Positions 15,746-25,648 are shown, numbered from the stretch's first letter. The stretch is 64,000 nt of DNA from Butyrivibrio sp. LB2008 (GCF_000621565.1 NZ_JHXZ01000009.1:248001-312000), one strand, 5' to 3'. Notes: a model not told the origin generated them from the sequence alone. Made by a program: numbers and translations.

Positions 15746-17419
15746 ATGGAAAATGAGGGACTTTTTTATATATTGCTGGTTATTTTTGCATTTACTCTTA
15801 TTGCGTATATTCTGGGGGTTAGAGACGCAAAGCTTGCAAAAAAGAACCTGATATACAAACTTAAAAAGAATTGGGGTGATTCACCCAAGCGAAATTACAA
15901 GGAAGATGATTTTGATCACATACCGGGTTATTACGATAATCATAAGACAGATTTTCAGATTGATGATACTACCTGGAACGATCTTAATATGGACGGCGTT
16001 TTTACCAGGATGAACTATTGTCTCAGTGCTTCGGGCGAAGAGTATCTTTATTACATGTTAAGGACGCCGAAGCAGACTGACGATTTTGAGGAAGAAGAGA
16101 AAAAGATAAAGTTCTTCTCGGAAGATGGCGATGCAAGGCTTAAGTGTCAGATCGCGCTCGCCAAGATCGGAAGAGGAAGCAGATTTTCTATTTACGAGTA
16201 TCTTAAGCAGCTTGAGAATATTGAAGATTTCAGCAATAAAAAGCATTATATGATGCTTACGCTCATGATTTTCTCGATTGGGCTTATCTTTGTAAGTTTC
16301 CAGCTTGGATTTGTCATGCTTTTGGCAGTTGCTGCCACAAATATTTTTATGTATTTCAGGATAAAGAATAAGATTGATCCTTATCTTGCAACTTACGGCT
16401 ATATTCTTAAGGTGCTTGATTCTACCAAATTGTTTAAGAGCAGCGATTATCCTGCAATAAGTGATGATATAGAAACACTTGGCAGATCCTACGATAATAT
16501 GAAGGGATTTTCCAGCGGATCAATTATCCTTATGTCTCCTTCAGGCACGGGCAATCCCGCCGATATTATTCTGGATTATTACAGGATGTTGACTCACGTT
16601 GACCTTATAAAGTTCAATAAGATGTACATTCATCTCATGGAAAAGAAAGATGAGCTTGATAAAATAATCACCGTTATCGGTAAGATCGATGCGTACATTT
16701 CAATTGCCTGCTACAGAGAGTCTGTGAAAGAGCAGTATTGTATCCCTGTTTTTGAGGGAAAAGATATTAAGTGCGAAGATGTGATCCATCCTCTTATCGA
16801 GAATGCGGTTTCAAACAGTATCGAAGCTAAGAAGGGCGTGCTTCTTACAGGTTCCAATGCTTCCGGAAAATCAACATTTCTTAAGACTATCGGAATCAAT
16901 GCTTTGCTTGCGCAGTCGATTCATACTGTTTTGGCAAAAGAGTATAAGGCTCCGCTTTTCAGAGTTTATTCCTCAATGGCATTAAAAGACGATATCTATG
17001 AGGGCGACAGCTATTATATTGTTGAGATAAAGTCCATGAAGAGAATCATCGATGCGGCAAAGAAAGCCGGAAATACCGTTCTTTGCTTCGTTGACGAAGT
17101 CCTTCGCGGAACAAATACTATCGAGAGAATCGCGGCTTCAACTGAGATACTTAAATTCCTTTCTGATTCGGGAGTTGAGTGTTTTGCCGCAACACATGAT
17201 ATCGAGCTTACACAGCTTCTTAAGGATAAGTATGAACTCTATCATTTTGAGGGAAATGTTTCCGATGATGATGTTCATTTTGATTACATGTTAAAAGAAG
17301 GTCCTGCGACAAACAGGAATGCGATCAAGCTGCTTAACGTCCTTGGATATGACAGCAGCCTTGTAGATAGTGCTCAGAATCTTGCTGAAAAATTTTTGAC
17401 TACGGGAGCATGGGAGTAA
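15746..17419 (+). CDS. Membrane-anchored MutS-family ATPase
   Basis: The 557-aa protein has a hydrophobic N-terminus (about 5-24) and a second hydrophobic pair (about 168-205). A core and the MutS ATPase domain follow: Walker [11 protein letters not shown] (about 369-378), Walker [12 protein letters not shown] (about 447-457) and a later ATHD switch. It lacks the mismatch-recognition domain with F-x-E and the MutS2 Smr domain. Membrane-attached MutS-like proteins are common in Firmicutes and of unsettled function, so mismatch repair should not be assumed. True mutS is at 49391. It starts 9 nt after the phosphorylase gene. Confidence 0.85.
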   Translation: MENEGLFYILLVIFAFTLIAYILGVRDAKLAKKNLIYKLKKNWGDSPKRNYKEDDFDHIPGYYDNHKTDFQIDDTTWNDLNMDGVFTRMNYCLSASGEEYLYYMLRTPKQTDDFEEEEKKIKFFSEDGDARLKCQIALAKIGRGSRFSIYEYLKQLENIEDFSNKKHYMMLTLMIFSIGLIFVSFQLGFVMLLAVAATNIFMYFRIKNKIDPYLATYGYILKVLDSTKLFKSSDYPAISDDIETLGRSYDNMKGFSSGSIILMSPSGTGNPADIILDYYRMLTHVDLIKFNKMYIHLMEKKDELDKIITVIGKIDAYISIACYRESVKEQYCIPVFEGKDIKCEDVIHPLIENAVSNSIEAKKGVLLTGSNASGKSTFLKTIGINALLAQSIHTVLAKEYKAPLFRVYSSMALKDDIYEGDSYYIVEIKSMKRIIDAAKKAGNTVLCFVDEVLRGTNTIERIAASTEILKFLSDSGVECFAATHDIELTQLLKDKYELYHFEGNVSDDDVHFDYMLKEGPATNRNAIKLLNVLGYDSSLVDSAQNLAEKFLTTGAWE

Positions 17420-17420
17420 T

Positions 17421-17909
17421 ATGAAAGTAGAAATATATTCAGACGGTGCTGCAAGAGGAAACCCGGACGGACCGGGAGGATATGGCACAGTCCTTAGATA
17501 TGTCGATTCAAAAGGCGAAGTTCACGAAAAGGAACTTAGCGCCGGATATGATAAGACAACAAATAACAGAATGGAGCTTATGGGAGCAATCGTGGGACTT
17601 GAGTGCCTCAACAGACCTTGCAAAGTCGATATGTACTCGGATTCACAGTATGTTATCAAAGCTTTTAATGACAAGTGGATCGACGGCTGGATAAAAAGAG
17701 GATGGAAGACAGCGGGAAAGCAGCCTGTAAAAAATGTCGAGCTATGGAAAAGACTTCTTGAAGCCACAAAAGGCCATTCCATCAAGTGGAACTGGGTCAA
17801 AGGTCATGCGGGACATCCCGAGAACGAAAGGTGCGACGTGCTTGCGACAACAGCTGCCGATGACGATCCGTCCACATTACTTCACGATGACGGTGGTGAT
17901 CTCAGATGA
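17421..17909 (+). CDS. rnhA: Ribonuclease HI
   Basis: The enzyme cuts RNA in RNA-DNA hybrids. The 162-aa product carries the full catalytic set: Asp8 ([11 protein letters not shown]), Glu52 (NNRMEL), Asp74 (MYSDSQYV), His129 in [10 protein letters not shown] and Asp139 (ERCDVLA). A basic handle region ([20 protein letters not shown]) for hybrid binding is present. It starts 1 nt after the stop of the MutS-like gene and overlaps the next gene by ATGA, so it is translationally coupled on both sides. Confidence 0.96.
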   Translation: MKVEIYSDGAARGNPDGPGGYGTVLRYVDSKGEVHEKELSAGYDKTTNNRMELMGAIVGLECLNRPCKVDMYSDSQYVIKAFNDKWIDGWIKRGWKTAGKQPVKNVELWKRLLEATKGHSIKWNWVKGHAGHPENERCDVLATTAADDDPSTLLHDDGGDLR

Positions 17910-18514
17910 TCTACTATATTGCCGATTGCCATTTTTTTCATAACGCACTTAATGAGAAGATGGATAAACGCGGCTTTTCAAGCTGTGAAGAGATGAATGA
18001 GTACATGCTGAAAAAATGGAATGACAAGGTTACAAACGCTGATACCGTTGTTATTCTGGGCGACTTATCTTTTGGCAAGATAGAAGAGACCAATGAACTT
18101 GTTCATAAGCTTAAGGGGAAACTCTGTCTTATAACCGGAAATCATGATAAATATGTAAAATCTGCAAATTTTGATAAGGACAGATTTGAATGGATCGACA
18201 ATTACAGAGTGATCACCGATTCTCAGAAAAAAGTTGTATGTTGTCATTATCCAATTCCTTTCTATGACGGACAGTACAGGCTTAAACACAGCGGAGAGCC
18301 AAAGACCTATATGTTATACGGCCATGTTCATAATACAAGGGATGAAGTTCTCATGAAGAAAATAATCGAGATGATAGGCTCGACACCTTACGTGCCAATC
18401 GCAGCCGAACATGAGCGCACCATTCCATGCAATATGATAAACTGCTTCTGCATGCGCTCAGATTATGAACCGCTGACACTCTCGGAGTGGATCAAACTGT
18501 CGGGAAATCAGTGA
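17906..18514 (+). CDS. Calcineurin-like metallophosphoesterase
   Basis: The 202-aa protein shows the dinuclear-metal motifs in order: D-x-H (IADCHF, about 7-9), GDLSFGK, GNHDK, CHYP and GHVHN. Its length and the [12 protein letters not shown] start resemble the bacterial small phosphoesterase group that includes putative phosphohydrolases; the substrate is unknown. It overlaps rnhA by 4 nt (ATGA), so the two are co-expressed, but a shared pathway is not established. Confidence 0.88.
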   Translation: MIYYIADCHFFHNALNEKMDKRGFSSCEEMNEYMLKKWNDKVTNADTVVILGDLSFGKIEETNELVHKLKGKLCLITGNHDKYVKSANFDKDRFEWIDNYRVITDSQKKVVCCHYPIPFYDGQYRLKHSGEPKTYMLYGHVHNTRDEVLMKKIIEMIGSTPYVPIAAEHERTIPCNMINCFCMRSDYEPLTLSEWIKLSGNQ

Positions 18515-18550
18515 GTGTAAGTGTTTGTATAAGAAATAAAAGTACAAGTT

Positions 18551-19510
18551 ATGATACAAAGATTTAAAGTAACTATATTGGCATTGTTGATGGCCATTAT
18601 CTGCGCCGGATGCCAAAAGAAAGATGATATATCGGAAAAAGCACCTGATGCCGCGTCTACAACAGAATCAGCTTCAGATGTATCCATATCGGATGAATCC
18701 GCGGTCGGTGATTCAGTGGCTGAAGACGATAATATAGAGATCAAGTCCGAAATATCGGAAGACAGGCGCTATCACAGTGCGACGGTTAAAGGTGTTGATT
18801 ATTCCCTTACAGTTGACCTGACAAAATGGGAAGGAAATACCAACCTGTTACAGATTGAAACCCTAGAGAGCTTGTTCTGGCAGGTCTATCCTAAGATGTA
18901 TGAAAGATTTGGCATATATTCATCTGCACCTACAGATGTTGAACTCCTAATCGAAAATGAAGGCTACGAGATCGCCTGCGCATGGGAGAATAAAGTACAT
19001 CTTCATGACATGTGGCTACATGACAACCCTGAAGACTTTGACTGCTACACCCATGAACTTGCCCACTTGATCCAAAACGGTTGGAGCGAAGACTATCTTG
19101 AATACGATTCCTACATAGAACGCTTCGCCGACTACTGCCGATACATCTACGCCTATGACGACGGCAAATACAACGACAAAGGCTGGACTCTTCAGACAGT
19201 AGAAACCGAGAATACCAGAGAACTTTCCGTAAGATTCCTTGTCTGGCTCGACTACGAACTCTCAAGTTCAGACCGTGATTTTATGTACGATTACTTCGTC
19301 TTATGCTCAGACTGCCAATTTGCAAAGACCGACTGGCCCAAAGCCTGGAAAACTCTCTTTGCAGGTACAAAATTTGAAGGAAAAACCATAGATGAAGTCT
19401 GGAATGAATACTCAACTTCCGATTTCGCCATCTTTTCTTCAAACAGCGAAAAACCCGGAGAATCAGACCTTCTCTCCAAATATGACATAAGAAATAAATG
19501 TAAAAAATAA
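18551..19510 (+). CDS. Lipoprotein with BSP-type HExxH metallopeptidase domain
   Basis: The 319-aa protein has a lipoprotein signal (lipobox CAGC, Cys21) and a long Ser/Asp/Ala linker (about 25-60). Its domain resembles plant/bacterial basic secretory proteins: H168-E-L-A-H172 is the zinc motif, Glu190 in IERFADYCRYI stands where BSPs have EGIADYVR, and ELSVRFLVWLDYE matches the following helix. This suggests an active cell-surface zinc peptidase. The substrate is unknown. The gene has its own spacing from the phosphoesterase (36 nt), and the long hairpin element lies downstream. Confidence 0.78.
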   Translation: MIQRFKVTILALLMAIICAGCQKKDDISEKAPDAASTTESASDVSISDESAVGDSVAEDDNIEIKSEISEDRRYHSATVKGVDYSLTVDLTKWEGNTNLLQIETLESLFWQVYPKMYERFGIYSSAPTDVELLIENEGYEIACAWENKVHLHDMWLHDNPEDFDCYTHELAHLIQNGWSEDYLEYDSYIERFADYCRYIYAYDDGKYNDKGWTLQTVETENTRELSVRFLVWLDYELSSSDRDFMYDYFVLCSDCQFAKTDWPKAWKTLFAGTKFEGKTIDEVWNEYSTSDFAIFSSNSEKPGESDLLSKYDIRNKCKK

Positions 19511-19644
19511 AAATAGATGTTAGAAAGATCTTATGTAAAAACGCTCCGCTATGAATGTGACCGATGCACATAAGTATTATGCAAGCTAAAGCATGCACAC
19601 ATCAGCGTGCAAAGAGTTGAAAGGCAACTCATTGTTCTGACCGC
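19511..19644. other. Intergenic region with small hairpins
   Basis: No gene is seen. It holds a GAGTTG-aaagg-CAACTC hairpin (19614-19630) and a weaker TGCA-based dyad near 19580-19600. It leads directly into the long hairpin element. Confidence 0.5.
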
Positions 19645-19856
19645 CATTTCATAGACAGCCCAGCCACAAAGGTATATATTCGGAGATGCGCAGTCTTCGG
19701 ACGAGGCGATGATTTTCAAGATTCATAAATTAAGAGAGCTCGACTGCTTCGAACAACGCTGAGAGGAGAGCTCTCTTAATTTATGAATCTTAGAAAATCA
19801 CAACGCAGACGTAAACAAGCATCTCCGAATATATACCTTTGTGGCTGGGCGTAATA
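19645..19856 (+). repeat. Long hairpin element A (homologous to element B at 44.0 kb)
   Basis: A perfect 32-bp outer stem (19658-19689 with 19819-19850) encloses a near-perfect 32-bp inner stem (19710-19741 with 19768-19800, one bulged A). The internal loop is about 20 nt and the apical loop about 26 nt. Flanks read CATAGACAGCCC on the left and GGGCGTAA on the right, shared with element B. It lies between convergent genes, ending just before the tal terminator. There are no ORFs. It could be a MITE-like repeat or a structured RNA; orientation is arbitrary. Confidence 0.8.
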
Positions 19857-19888
19857 AAAGGCTGCCACACTAACTGTGACAGCCTTTG
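19857..19888 (-). terminator. Terminator of the transaldolase gene
   Basis: On the minus strand, aaaggctgtcacagtt/agtgtggcagccttt forms a stem at about 19857-19886 followed by T residues. It abuts element A. Confidence 0.75.
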
Positions 19889-19911
19889 TTGTGTCGCGAA
19901 TAGCGATATAT

Positions 19912-20565
19912 TTATTTGCCGAATACTGCTTCGTAGTCTTTTACGAATTTCTCAATTCCCTGATCTGTGAGAGGATGGTGAGTCATCTGCTCAATTACCT
20001 TGTAAGGAACTGTAGCGATGTCAGCACCTGCAAGAGCACAGTCTGTAACGTGCATAGGATGACGAACACTTGCTGCAATGATCTCTGTCTCAATACCGTG
20101 GATGCTGAAGATTTCAGCAACCTCTGAGATAAGATCTGTTCCACGAACGCTGATGTCATCAAGTCTTCCAAGGAAAGGACTTACGAATGCTGCACCTGCT
20201 CTTGCTGCAAGAAGAGCCTGGTTAGCTGTGAAGATAAGAGTCACATTGACTTTGATGCCCTCGGCTGCAAGAGTGTGGCAAGCCTTAAGACCTTCTACTG
20301 TCATGGGGATCTTAACTACCATGTTCTTATGTATTTTTGCAATCTCGCGACCTTCCTTGATCATTCCCTCAGCGTCTGTTGTTGTAGCTTTTACTTCGCC
20401 GCTGATAGGTCCGTCAACGATAGATGCAATCTCTGCAACTACCTGTGTAAAATCACGTCCTTCTTTTGCAATAAGAGAAGGGTTTGTTGTAACTCCGCAA
20501 ATTACGCCCATGTCATTAGCTTTTCTGATCTCGTCGACATTGGCTGTGTCCAAAAAGAATTTCAT
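19912..20565 (-). CDS. tal: Transaldolase / fructose-6-phosphate aldolase-like (TalC/FSA family)
   Basis: The 217-aa product is the short transaldolase form of the pentose phosphate pathway. Features are [11 protein letters not shown] at the start, [13 protein letters not shown], the Schiff-base lysine in VVKIPMT (about residue 86), [12 protein letters not shown] and SPFLGRLDD. Transaldolase versus F6P aldolase activity cannot be separated by eye. AAGGAG precedes the ATG on the minus strand. A promoter is proposed at 20650-20677 and a terminator at 19857. It is monocistronic. Confidence 0.94.
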   Translation of the reverse strand: MKFFLDTANVDEIRKANDMGVICGVTTNPSLIAKEGRDFTQVVAEIASIVDGPISGEVKATTTDAEGMIKEGREIAKIHKNMVVKIPMTVEGLKACHTLAAEGIKVNVTLIFTANQALLAARAGAAFVSPFLGRLDDISVRGTDLISEVAEIFSIHGIETEIIAASVRHPMHVTDCALAGADIATVPYKVIEQMTHHPLTDQGIEKFVKDYEAVFGK

Positions 20566-20649
20566 TTTTGCTTATACTCCTTGTCTGTAACCTAATTGAT
20601 AGTTATATGGAATATCTTAAAAAGATTTCCAAATAAAAATGATACAACT

Positions 20650-20677
20650 AGGATAGCACTATATTTATTTTTTTCAA
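20650..20677 (-). promoter_or_regulatory. Candidate tal promoter
   Basis: On the minus strand TTGAAA (20677-20672), a 16-nt spacer and TATCCT (20655-20650) lie about 85 nt upstream of the tal start. Confidence 0.5.
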
Positions 20678-20786
20678 TATGATTTTCTTGTTCATTTTAC
20701 TTTGATTTTTTTGTATTAAATTCATTGTCTTTAACGGTTGAAAGTGTTAAAGTGGAGAAGGATTATTTACTTTAAGGAGAGAAGGT

Positions 20787-22334
20787 ATGATTATTAAAGT
20801 GTTAATGTTACTGGTGTTCTTTTCTGTAATGATCTATATCGGTCTTATGTGCAGGAAGAACTCGACTGACGTAAGTGGTTTTGTTCTCGGAGGGAGAGCG
20901 GTTGGGCCTTGGGTTACGGCCTTTGCTTACGGAACATCCTATTTTTCCGCAGTTATTTTCGTGGGGTATGCGGGACAGTTTGGATGGAAATACGGAATTG
21001 CCGCTACCTGGGTCGGAATCGGCAATGCCCTTATCGGTTCACTTCTTGCATGGGTTATTTTGGGAAGAAGAACGCGAATCATGAGTCAGCACCTTGATTC
21101 TGCGACAATGCCTCAGTTCTTTGCGGCAAGATTTGGCGGAAGATCTCTTAAGATAGCTGCTTCCGTTATCACATTTATTTTCCTTATTCCTTATACAGCT
21201 TCTTTGTATAACGGACTTTCAAGACTTTTTGGTATGGCATTTAATATTGATTATTCTATCTGCGTTATCGTTATGGCGGTTCTTACAGGAATATATGTTA
21301 TCGCAGGCGGATATATGGCAACTGCAATAAATGATTTTATCCAGGGTATCATCATGCTCATCGGTATCTGTGCGGTTGTTCTCTCAGTTCTTAATTCTCA
21401 GGGTGGCTTTCTTGCGGCACTCGACGGACTTGCAAGAATATCGGATGAGAGCGTATCGACAACTCCCGGTGTGTTTGCTTCATTTTTTGGACCGGATCCT
21501 CTTAACCTTCTAGGTGTTGTAATACTTACATCACTCGGAACATGGGGACTTCCTCAGATGGTTCAGAAATTCTATGCAATAAAGAGTGAAAGATCTATCT
21601 CAAAAGGTACGATTGTTTCTACATTTTTTGCATTCATCGTAGCCGGAGGATGCTATTTCCTCGGCGGATTCGGAAGACTTTTTTCAGACAAGATTGATAT
21701 TGCCGCAGACGGCTTTGACAGTATCGTTCCGACGATGCTCTCAGGACTTCCGGATTTTCTTATCGCTGTGGTTGTTGTTCTTGTGCTGTCAGCTTCAATG
21801 TCCACGCTTTCATCACTTGTTCTTACAAGTAGTTCGACACTTACACTCGATCTCTTAAAAGGCCATGTGATCAAGAATATGGATGAAAAGAAGCAACTTC
21901 TTATCATGAGAGTCCTTATCGTTGTATTTGTCGGAATCTCTGTAGTTATCGCAATTGTTCAGTACAAGCAGAACGTGACATTTATCGCTCAGCTCATGGG
22001 CGTTTCTTGGGGCGCTCTTGCGGGGGCTTTCCTTGCACCTTTCCTTTACGGTTTGTACTTTAAATTCATAACAAAGACAGCTGTTTGGGTGAATTTCGTA
22101 TTCTCAACAGTAGTCATGCTCGCAAATATGTTTGTAAGACCGAAATTCCCGCAGCTTCTTCAGTCGCCCATAAATGCAGGAGCATTCTGCATGATCGCAG
22201 GTCTTATCATTGTCCCTTTGATATCTCTTTTCACCAAGAAGCCTCCGAAGGAACTCGTGGACGGTGCGTTTGCATGCTACAACAAAGAAGTTCTCGTTCA
22301 TCAGAGCACTTCACTTTCAGATGATTCCGAATAA
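20787..22334 (+). CDS. Sodium:solute symporter (SSS family)
   Basis: The 515-aa protein has about 13 membrane segments in the SSS/PutP-PanF pattern. Features are an N-terminal helix, GGRAVGPWVTAFAYGTSYFSA in TM1, AGGYMATAINDFIQGIIML (the sodium-site SSS signature region), and a conserved LSASMSTLSSLVLTSSS in the TM8-like helix. It imports an organic solute with Na+. The substrate is not decidable, since sugars, amino acids and pantothenate all use this fold. AAGGAGAG lies upstream of ATG. The neighbouring aldose-epimerase gene (43 nt downstream) makes a sugar-type substrate plausible. Confidence 0.9.
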   Translation: MIIKVLMLLVFFSVMIYIGLMCRKNSTDVSGFVLGGRAVGPWVTAFAYGTSYFSAVIFVGYAGQFGWKYGIAATWVGIGNALIGSLLAWVILGRRTRIMSQHLDSATMPQFFAARFGGRSLKIAASVITFIFLIPYTASLYNGLSRLFGMAFNIDYSICVIVMAVLTGIYVIAGGYMATAINDFIQGIIMLIGICAVVLSVLNSQGGFLAALDGLARISDESVSTTPGVFASFFGPDPLNLLGVVILTSLGTWGLPQMVQKFYAIKSERSISKGTIVSTFFAFIVAGGCYFLGGFGRLFSDKIDIAADGFDSIVPTMLSGLPDFLIAVVVVLVLSASMSTLSSLVLTSSSTLTLDLLKGHVIKNMDEKKQLLIMRVLIVVFVGISVVIAIVQYKQNVTFIAQLMGVSWGALAGAFLAPFLYGLYFKFITKTAVWVNFVFSTVVMLANMFVRPKFPQLLQSPINAGAFCMIAGLIIVPLISLFTKKPPKELVDGAFACYNKEVLVHQSTSLSDDSE

Positions 22335-22376
22335 GTGGTAAAATAATGTGAAAAAAGATTATTTTATGAGGTGAAC

Positions 22377-23255
22377 ATGGCAGAACATATTTTAAAGAAT
22401 AGTTTTATTGCGATAAAAGTATCGGATCACGGAGCAGAGCTTAAGTCACTCGTTAAGGCAGATTCGGGAAAAGAATTTATGTGGCAGGCGGATGCCAAGT
22501 ACTGGGGGAGGACTGCACCTGTTCTTTTTCCTATTGTGGGTTCTGTATGGAACGGCGAGTATAAGGTTAACGGCGTTTCTTATAAGCTTTCACAGCACGG
22601 ATTTGCAAGGGATATGGATTTTTCTCTTATAAAAGAAGCTGAGGATGAACTTGTATTTGAGCTTAAAGACAATGAGGAGTCGCTTAAGAAATTTCCTTTT
22701 AAATTCTCTTTGAAGATCGGATATAAGCTTGTTGGAAGCAAGGTTACAGTATCTTATACGGTTTCCAATCCGGATGACAAAGAGATGTATTTTTCAATCG
22801 GTGCGCATCCTGCTTTTAACTGCGATATTAATAAGGATGAGCTCTTGTTTGAAAAAGACGGCGCTGCAGTTTCCGGTTCTCTTAAGTCAAATGTGATCGA
22901 CATGTCTTGCGGATGCCTTTCCGATAAGCAGATTGATGTTGAGACAGCGGAAGGAATAGTTAAACTTACTCCAGGGCTCTTTGACGGGGATGCGCTTATA
23001 TTCGAAGACAGACAGGCTGATGCGGTTACACTTGTAAGTGCGGCTGATGGAGATAAGCTTCGTGTTACTTGTGATGTTCCGCTGTTTGGAGTATGGTCAC
23101 CGGTTAAAAAGAATGCACCTTTTGTCTGCATCGAGCCTTGGAACGGAAGATGCGACAGAGTAGGCTTTGAAGGTGGCATTGAAAATAGAGAGTACGGCAA
23201 TAAATTAGCGGCGGGAGAGAGCTTTGATACTTCATTTGAGATTGAAATCTTGTAA
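22377..23255 (+). CDS. Aldose 1-epimerase family protein
   Basis: The 292-aa protein has the galactose-mutarotase beta-sandwich pattern: HGAELKSL, FPIVGSV, QHGFARD (family His), SIGAHPAFNC (second His) and CIEPWNGRCD (Glu). It resembles the LacX-like branch, whose natural sugars are often unknown. It starts at ATG 22377 behind GAGGTG; a GTG two codons earlier would overlap that site. It probably shares a transcript with the symporter upstream and the amidohydrolase downstream (24-nt gap). Confidence 0.9.
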   Translation: MAEHILKNSFIAIKVSDHGAELKSLVKADSGKEFMWQADAKYWGRTAPVLFPIVGSVWNGEYKVNGVSYKLSQHGFARDMDFSLIKEAEDELVFELKDNEESLKKFPFKFSLKIGYKLVGSKVTVSYTVSNPDDKEMYFSIGAHPAFNCDINKDELLFEKDGAAVSGSLKSNVIDMSCGCLSDKQIDVETAEGIVKLTPGLFDGDALIFEDRQADAVTLVSAADGDKLRVTCDVPLFGVWSPVKKNAPFVCIEPWNGRCDRVGFEGGIENREYGNKLAAGESFDTSFEIEIL

Positions 23256-23279
23256 TGAAGTGTCCTGGCAGATCATTTT

Positions 23280-24125
23280 ATGATAATTGATTTTCATACA
23301 CATACATTTCCTGATTCAATAGCTGCAAGGGCTGTTGACAGCCTCAGCAAAGAGGCACATATCGTTCCGCATACTGACGGTACGGTTTCAGGTCTTTTGG
23401 ATTCAATGGATAAGGGCGGCATAGATATGTCCGTCCTTTTGCCTGTTGCAACGGCGTCTTCTCAGGTGGAGAGTATCAATGACAAGGCTCTTAGAAATAA
23501 TGAGAAGTACGGTGACAGGTTATGTTCTTTTGGATGTATTCATCCTGAGTATTCACGTTTTAAAGAGGAGCTTAGAAGGCTCAAAAATAACGGCATTAAA
23601 GGAATCAAGATTCATCCTGTTTATCAGAATGAGGATATTGATTCCAAGACTTTTCTTGATATCATTTATGCTGCATGCGAAAATGACCTTATCGTCATTA
23701 CCCACGCAGGGCTTGATATCGGCTTTCCGGGCGTTGTCAGATGTTCGCCTAAGATGTGCAGAAATGTTATAAACACTATCGGCGAGTTTAAGTTTGTACT
23801 GGCACATATGGGCGGATGGAGGAACTGGGATGAGGTTCCTTTATATCTTGAGGATACGACGGCTTTTCTGGATACATCTTTTTCCTCGGGAAGAATTCAG
23901 GCGCTTTCTGATGGATATTGGGATAACAAGGATAAGGGAATGCTTGATACAGACGGTTTTATGAAGCTCGTTAAGGCTTTTGGAAGCAGCAGACTTTTGT
24001 TTGGGAGCGATTCACCGTGGTCCGATCAGAAAGAAGCAGCAGAGTTTATCAAGGAACTTCCGCTTGATAAGAATGATGTTGATAAGATTCATGGCGGGAA
24101 TGCATGTATGCTACTCGGATTTTAA
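23280..24125 (+). CDS. Amidohydrolase-family metal-dependent hydrolase
   Basis: The 281-aa protein is a COG2159-like TIM-barrel hydrolase. H6-T-H8 in DFHTHTF opens the barrel. It continues with IKIHPVYQ, THAGLD, AHMGG and the terminal Asp in FGSDSPW. These residues bind one metal ion. The family includes hydrolases and decarboxylases of aromatic or cyclic acids; the substrate here is unknown. It sits between an epimerase and an acetyltransferase and is likely co-transcribed. Confidence 0.88.
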   Translation: MIIDFHTHTFPDSIAARAVDSLSKEAHIVPHTDGTVSGLLDSMDKGGIDMSVLLPVATASSQVESINDKALRNNEKYGDRLCSFGCIHPEYSRFKEELRRLKNNGIKGIKIHPVYQNEDIDSKTFLDIIYAACENDLIVITHAGLDIGFPGVVRCSPKMCRNVINTIGEFKFVLAHMGGWRNWDEVPLYLEDTTAFLDTSFSSGRIQALSDGYWDNKDKGMLDTDGFMKLVKAFGSSRLLFGSDSPWSDQKEAAEFIKELPLDKNDVDKIHGGNACMLLGF

Positions 24126-24182
24126 TGCGTAGTTATTCAAAAGACAGCGAGGCGTCGCACTTTTTTCCCGGAGAGGTGAAAT

Positions 24183-24650
24183 ATGATTATAAGAGATGCA
24201 CAAAATAAAGATATTCCGCAGCTTCTTGAGCTGTTGTCTGAGGTACTTGAGATTCATGCAAAGATAAAGCCGGATTACTTTGTATCCGGTTATACGAAGT
24301 ATAGTGAAGCTGAGCTTGAGGCTATCCTTAAGGCTGAGGATGTTAAGGTGTATGTCGCTGATGAAAATGGAGAAGTCCTTGGTTATGCGTTTTGTATGTT
24401 GCAGGAGACTTTGCACAAGCCATTTGTTGTTTCTTTTAAATATATGTATATCGATGATCTCTGCGTTAATTCTGCGTGCAGAGGTAAAGGCATTGGCAAG
24501 AAGCTTTTTGCGCATGTCTGCAAGGAAGCAAAGGCACTTGGCTGCAGGGATATCACCCTTAACGTCTGGGAAGGCAATGACAGCGCCAGAGCTTTCTATG
24601 AGAGTCTTGGAATGAAGGTGCAGAAGACTACTATGGAAATTACGCTTTGA
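24183..24650 (+). CDS. GNAT family N-acetyltransferase
   Basis: The 155-aa protein is a complete GNAT domain: IIRDAQNKDIPQL opening strand, IDDLCVNSACRGKGIGKKLF containing the acetyl-CoA pyrophosphate loop (R-G-K-G-I-G), and the closing NVWEGNDSARAFYESLGM. It acetylates an amine, and the target is unknown. The GAGAGGTG ribosome site lies 6 nt before ATG. A short GCGA/TCGC stem followed by TTTTTT lies at about 24147-24166, just upstream. Confidence 0.93.
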   Translation: MIIRDAQNKDIPQLLELLSEVLEIHAKIKPDYFVSGYTKYSEAELEAILKAEDVKVYVADENGEVLGYAFCMLQETLHKPFVVSFKYMYIDDLCVNSACRGKGIGKKLFAHVCKEAKALGCRDITLNVWEGNDSARAFYESLGMKVQKTTMEITL

Positions 24651-24703
24651 TGGTAATAAGAAACTCATAAAGATATAAATTGCAACATGGAGGAGACATA
24701 AAT

Positions 24704-25648
24704 ATGAGCTTTGAAATATCATTGATGGAATGGCTTCAGTCCAATATTACGGGAACACTTATCGCGTTTATTTCGCAGTTTTCCGCTTTTGGAGAGGAGT
24801 TTGCGCTTGTGGCCGTCATGGGCTTTGTTTATTGGTGCCATGATAAAGAATTTGGACGAAAATTAGGATTACTTGTATGTTCTTCGCTAATTTTATTTCC
24901 TTTGATAAAAAACATTGTTTTCAGGCTTCGTCCTTACATGGAGCATAGCAGCATAAAGTGCCTCCGTCCCGTAGAGCCTGATGCGGATCTTATGGATGTG
25001 GATGCGCAAGGGTATTCATTTCCAAGCGGTCATTCGACCAATGCAGCAACAGTCTATCCCGGAATCACTGTTTTTAGTAAGGGCAAAAAGAAGCTCAAAT
25101 GGGTACTTTCAATTGTCTTGATTATTCTTGTGGGATTTTCCCGAGTTGTAGTCGGATGTCATTATCCCACAGACGTGCTCTGCGGATGGGCGCTAGGATT
25201 TGCAACGGTATTGATCATTTCTTTTTTGTATAAAAAGATAAAGAATGAAAATGTTATATTTGCGATAGCTGCAGTAATCGGAACTATCGGAGTCTTTTAT
25301 TGCAAGACAAGCGATTTTTTTAGTGCATACGGTATACTTTTTGGTCTGTGGCTTTCAATACCTTTTGAGAAGAAATTCGTAAATTTTGAATCTACAAGAA
25401 ATCCTGTTTCAAGCATTATAAGACTTGTTGGCGGCGCGGTAGTATTTTTCGCGCTCGATGAGATTTTAAAGATTCCCTTTGGAAAAGAGTTCTTAAATTC
25501 GGGAACCATGGCTGCGCATCTTGTAAGAAGCGGAAGATATATGTTAGCAATATTTGTTTCCCTTGCGGTATATCCTATGTTATTTAAGTTTAGGATTTTC
25601 TCACTTGAGCAGGAATCTGAGCAGGGAAATGAACAGAATGTAGCATAA
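24704..25648 (+). CDS. PAP2-superfamily membrane phosphatase
   Basis: The 314-aa membrane protein has the three PAP2 motifs: K-x6-RP (KNIVFRLRP), PSGHS (catalytic His side) and SRVVVGCHYPTD (nucleophile His and Asp). It dephosphorylates lipid phosphates such as phosphatidate or undecaprenyl pyrophosphate on the outer face. Six or more further membrane segments continue to the C-terminus, longer than minimal PAP2 proteins. The ATG at 24704 follows GGAGGA; the upstream TTG at 24680 precedes that site and is rejected. Confidence 0.9.
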   Translation: MSFEISLMEWLQSNITGTLIAFISQFSAFGEEFALVAVMGFVYWCHDKEFGRKLGLLVCSSLILFPLIKNIVFRLRPYMEHSSIKCLRPVEPDADLMDVDAQGYSFPSGHSTNAATVYPGITVFSKGKKKLKWVLSIVLIILVGFSRVVVGCHYPTDVLCGWALGFATVLIISFLYKKIKNENVIFAIAAVIGTIGVFYCKTSDFFSAYGILFGLWLSIPFEKKFVNFESTRNPVSSIIRLVGGAVVFFALDEILKIPFGKEFLNSGTMAAHLVRSGRYMLAIFVSLAVYPMLFKFRIFSLEQESEQGNEQNVA

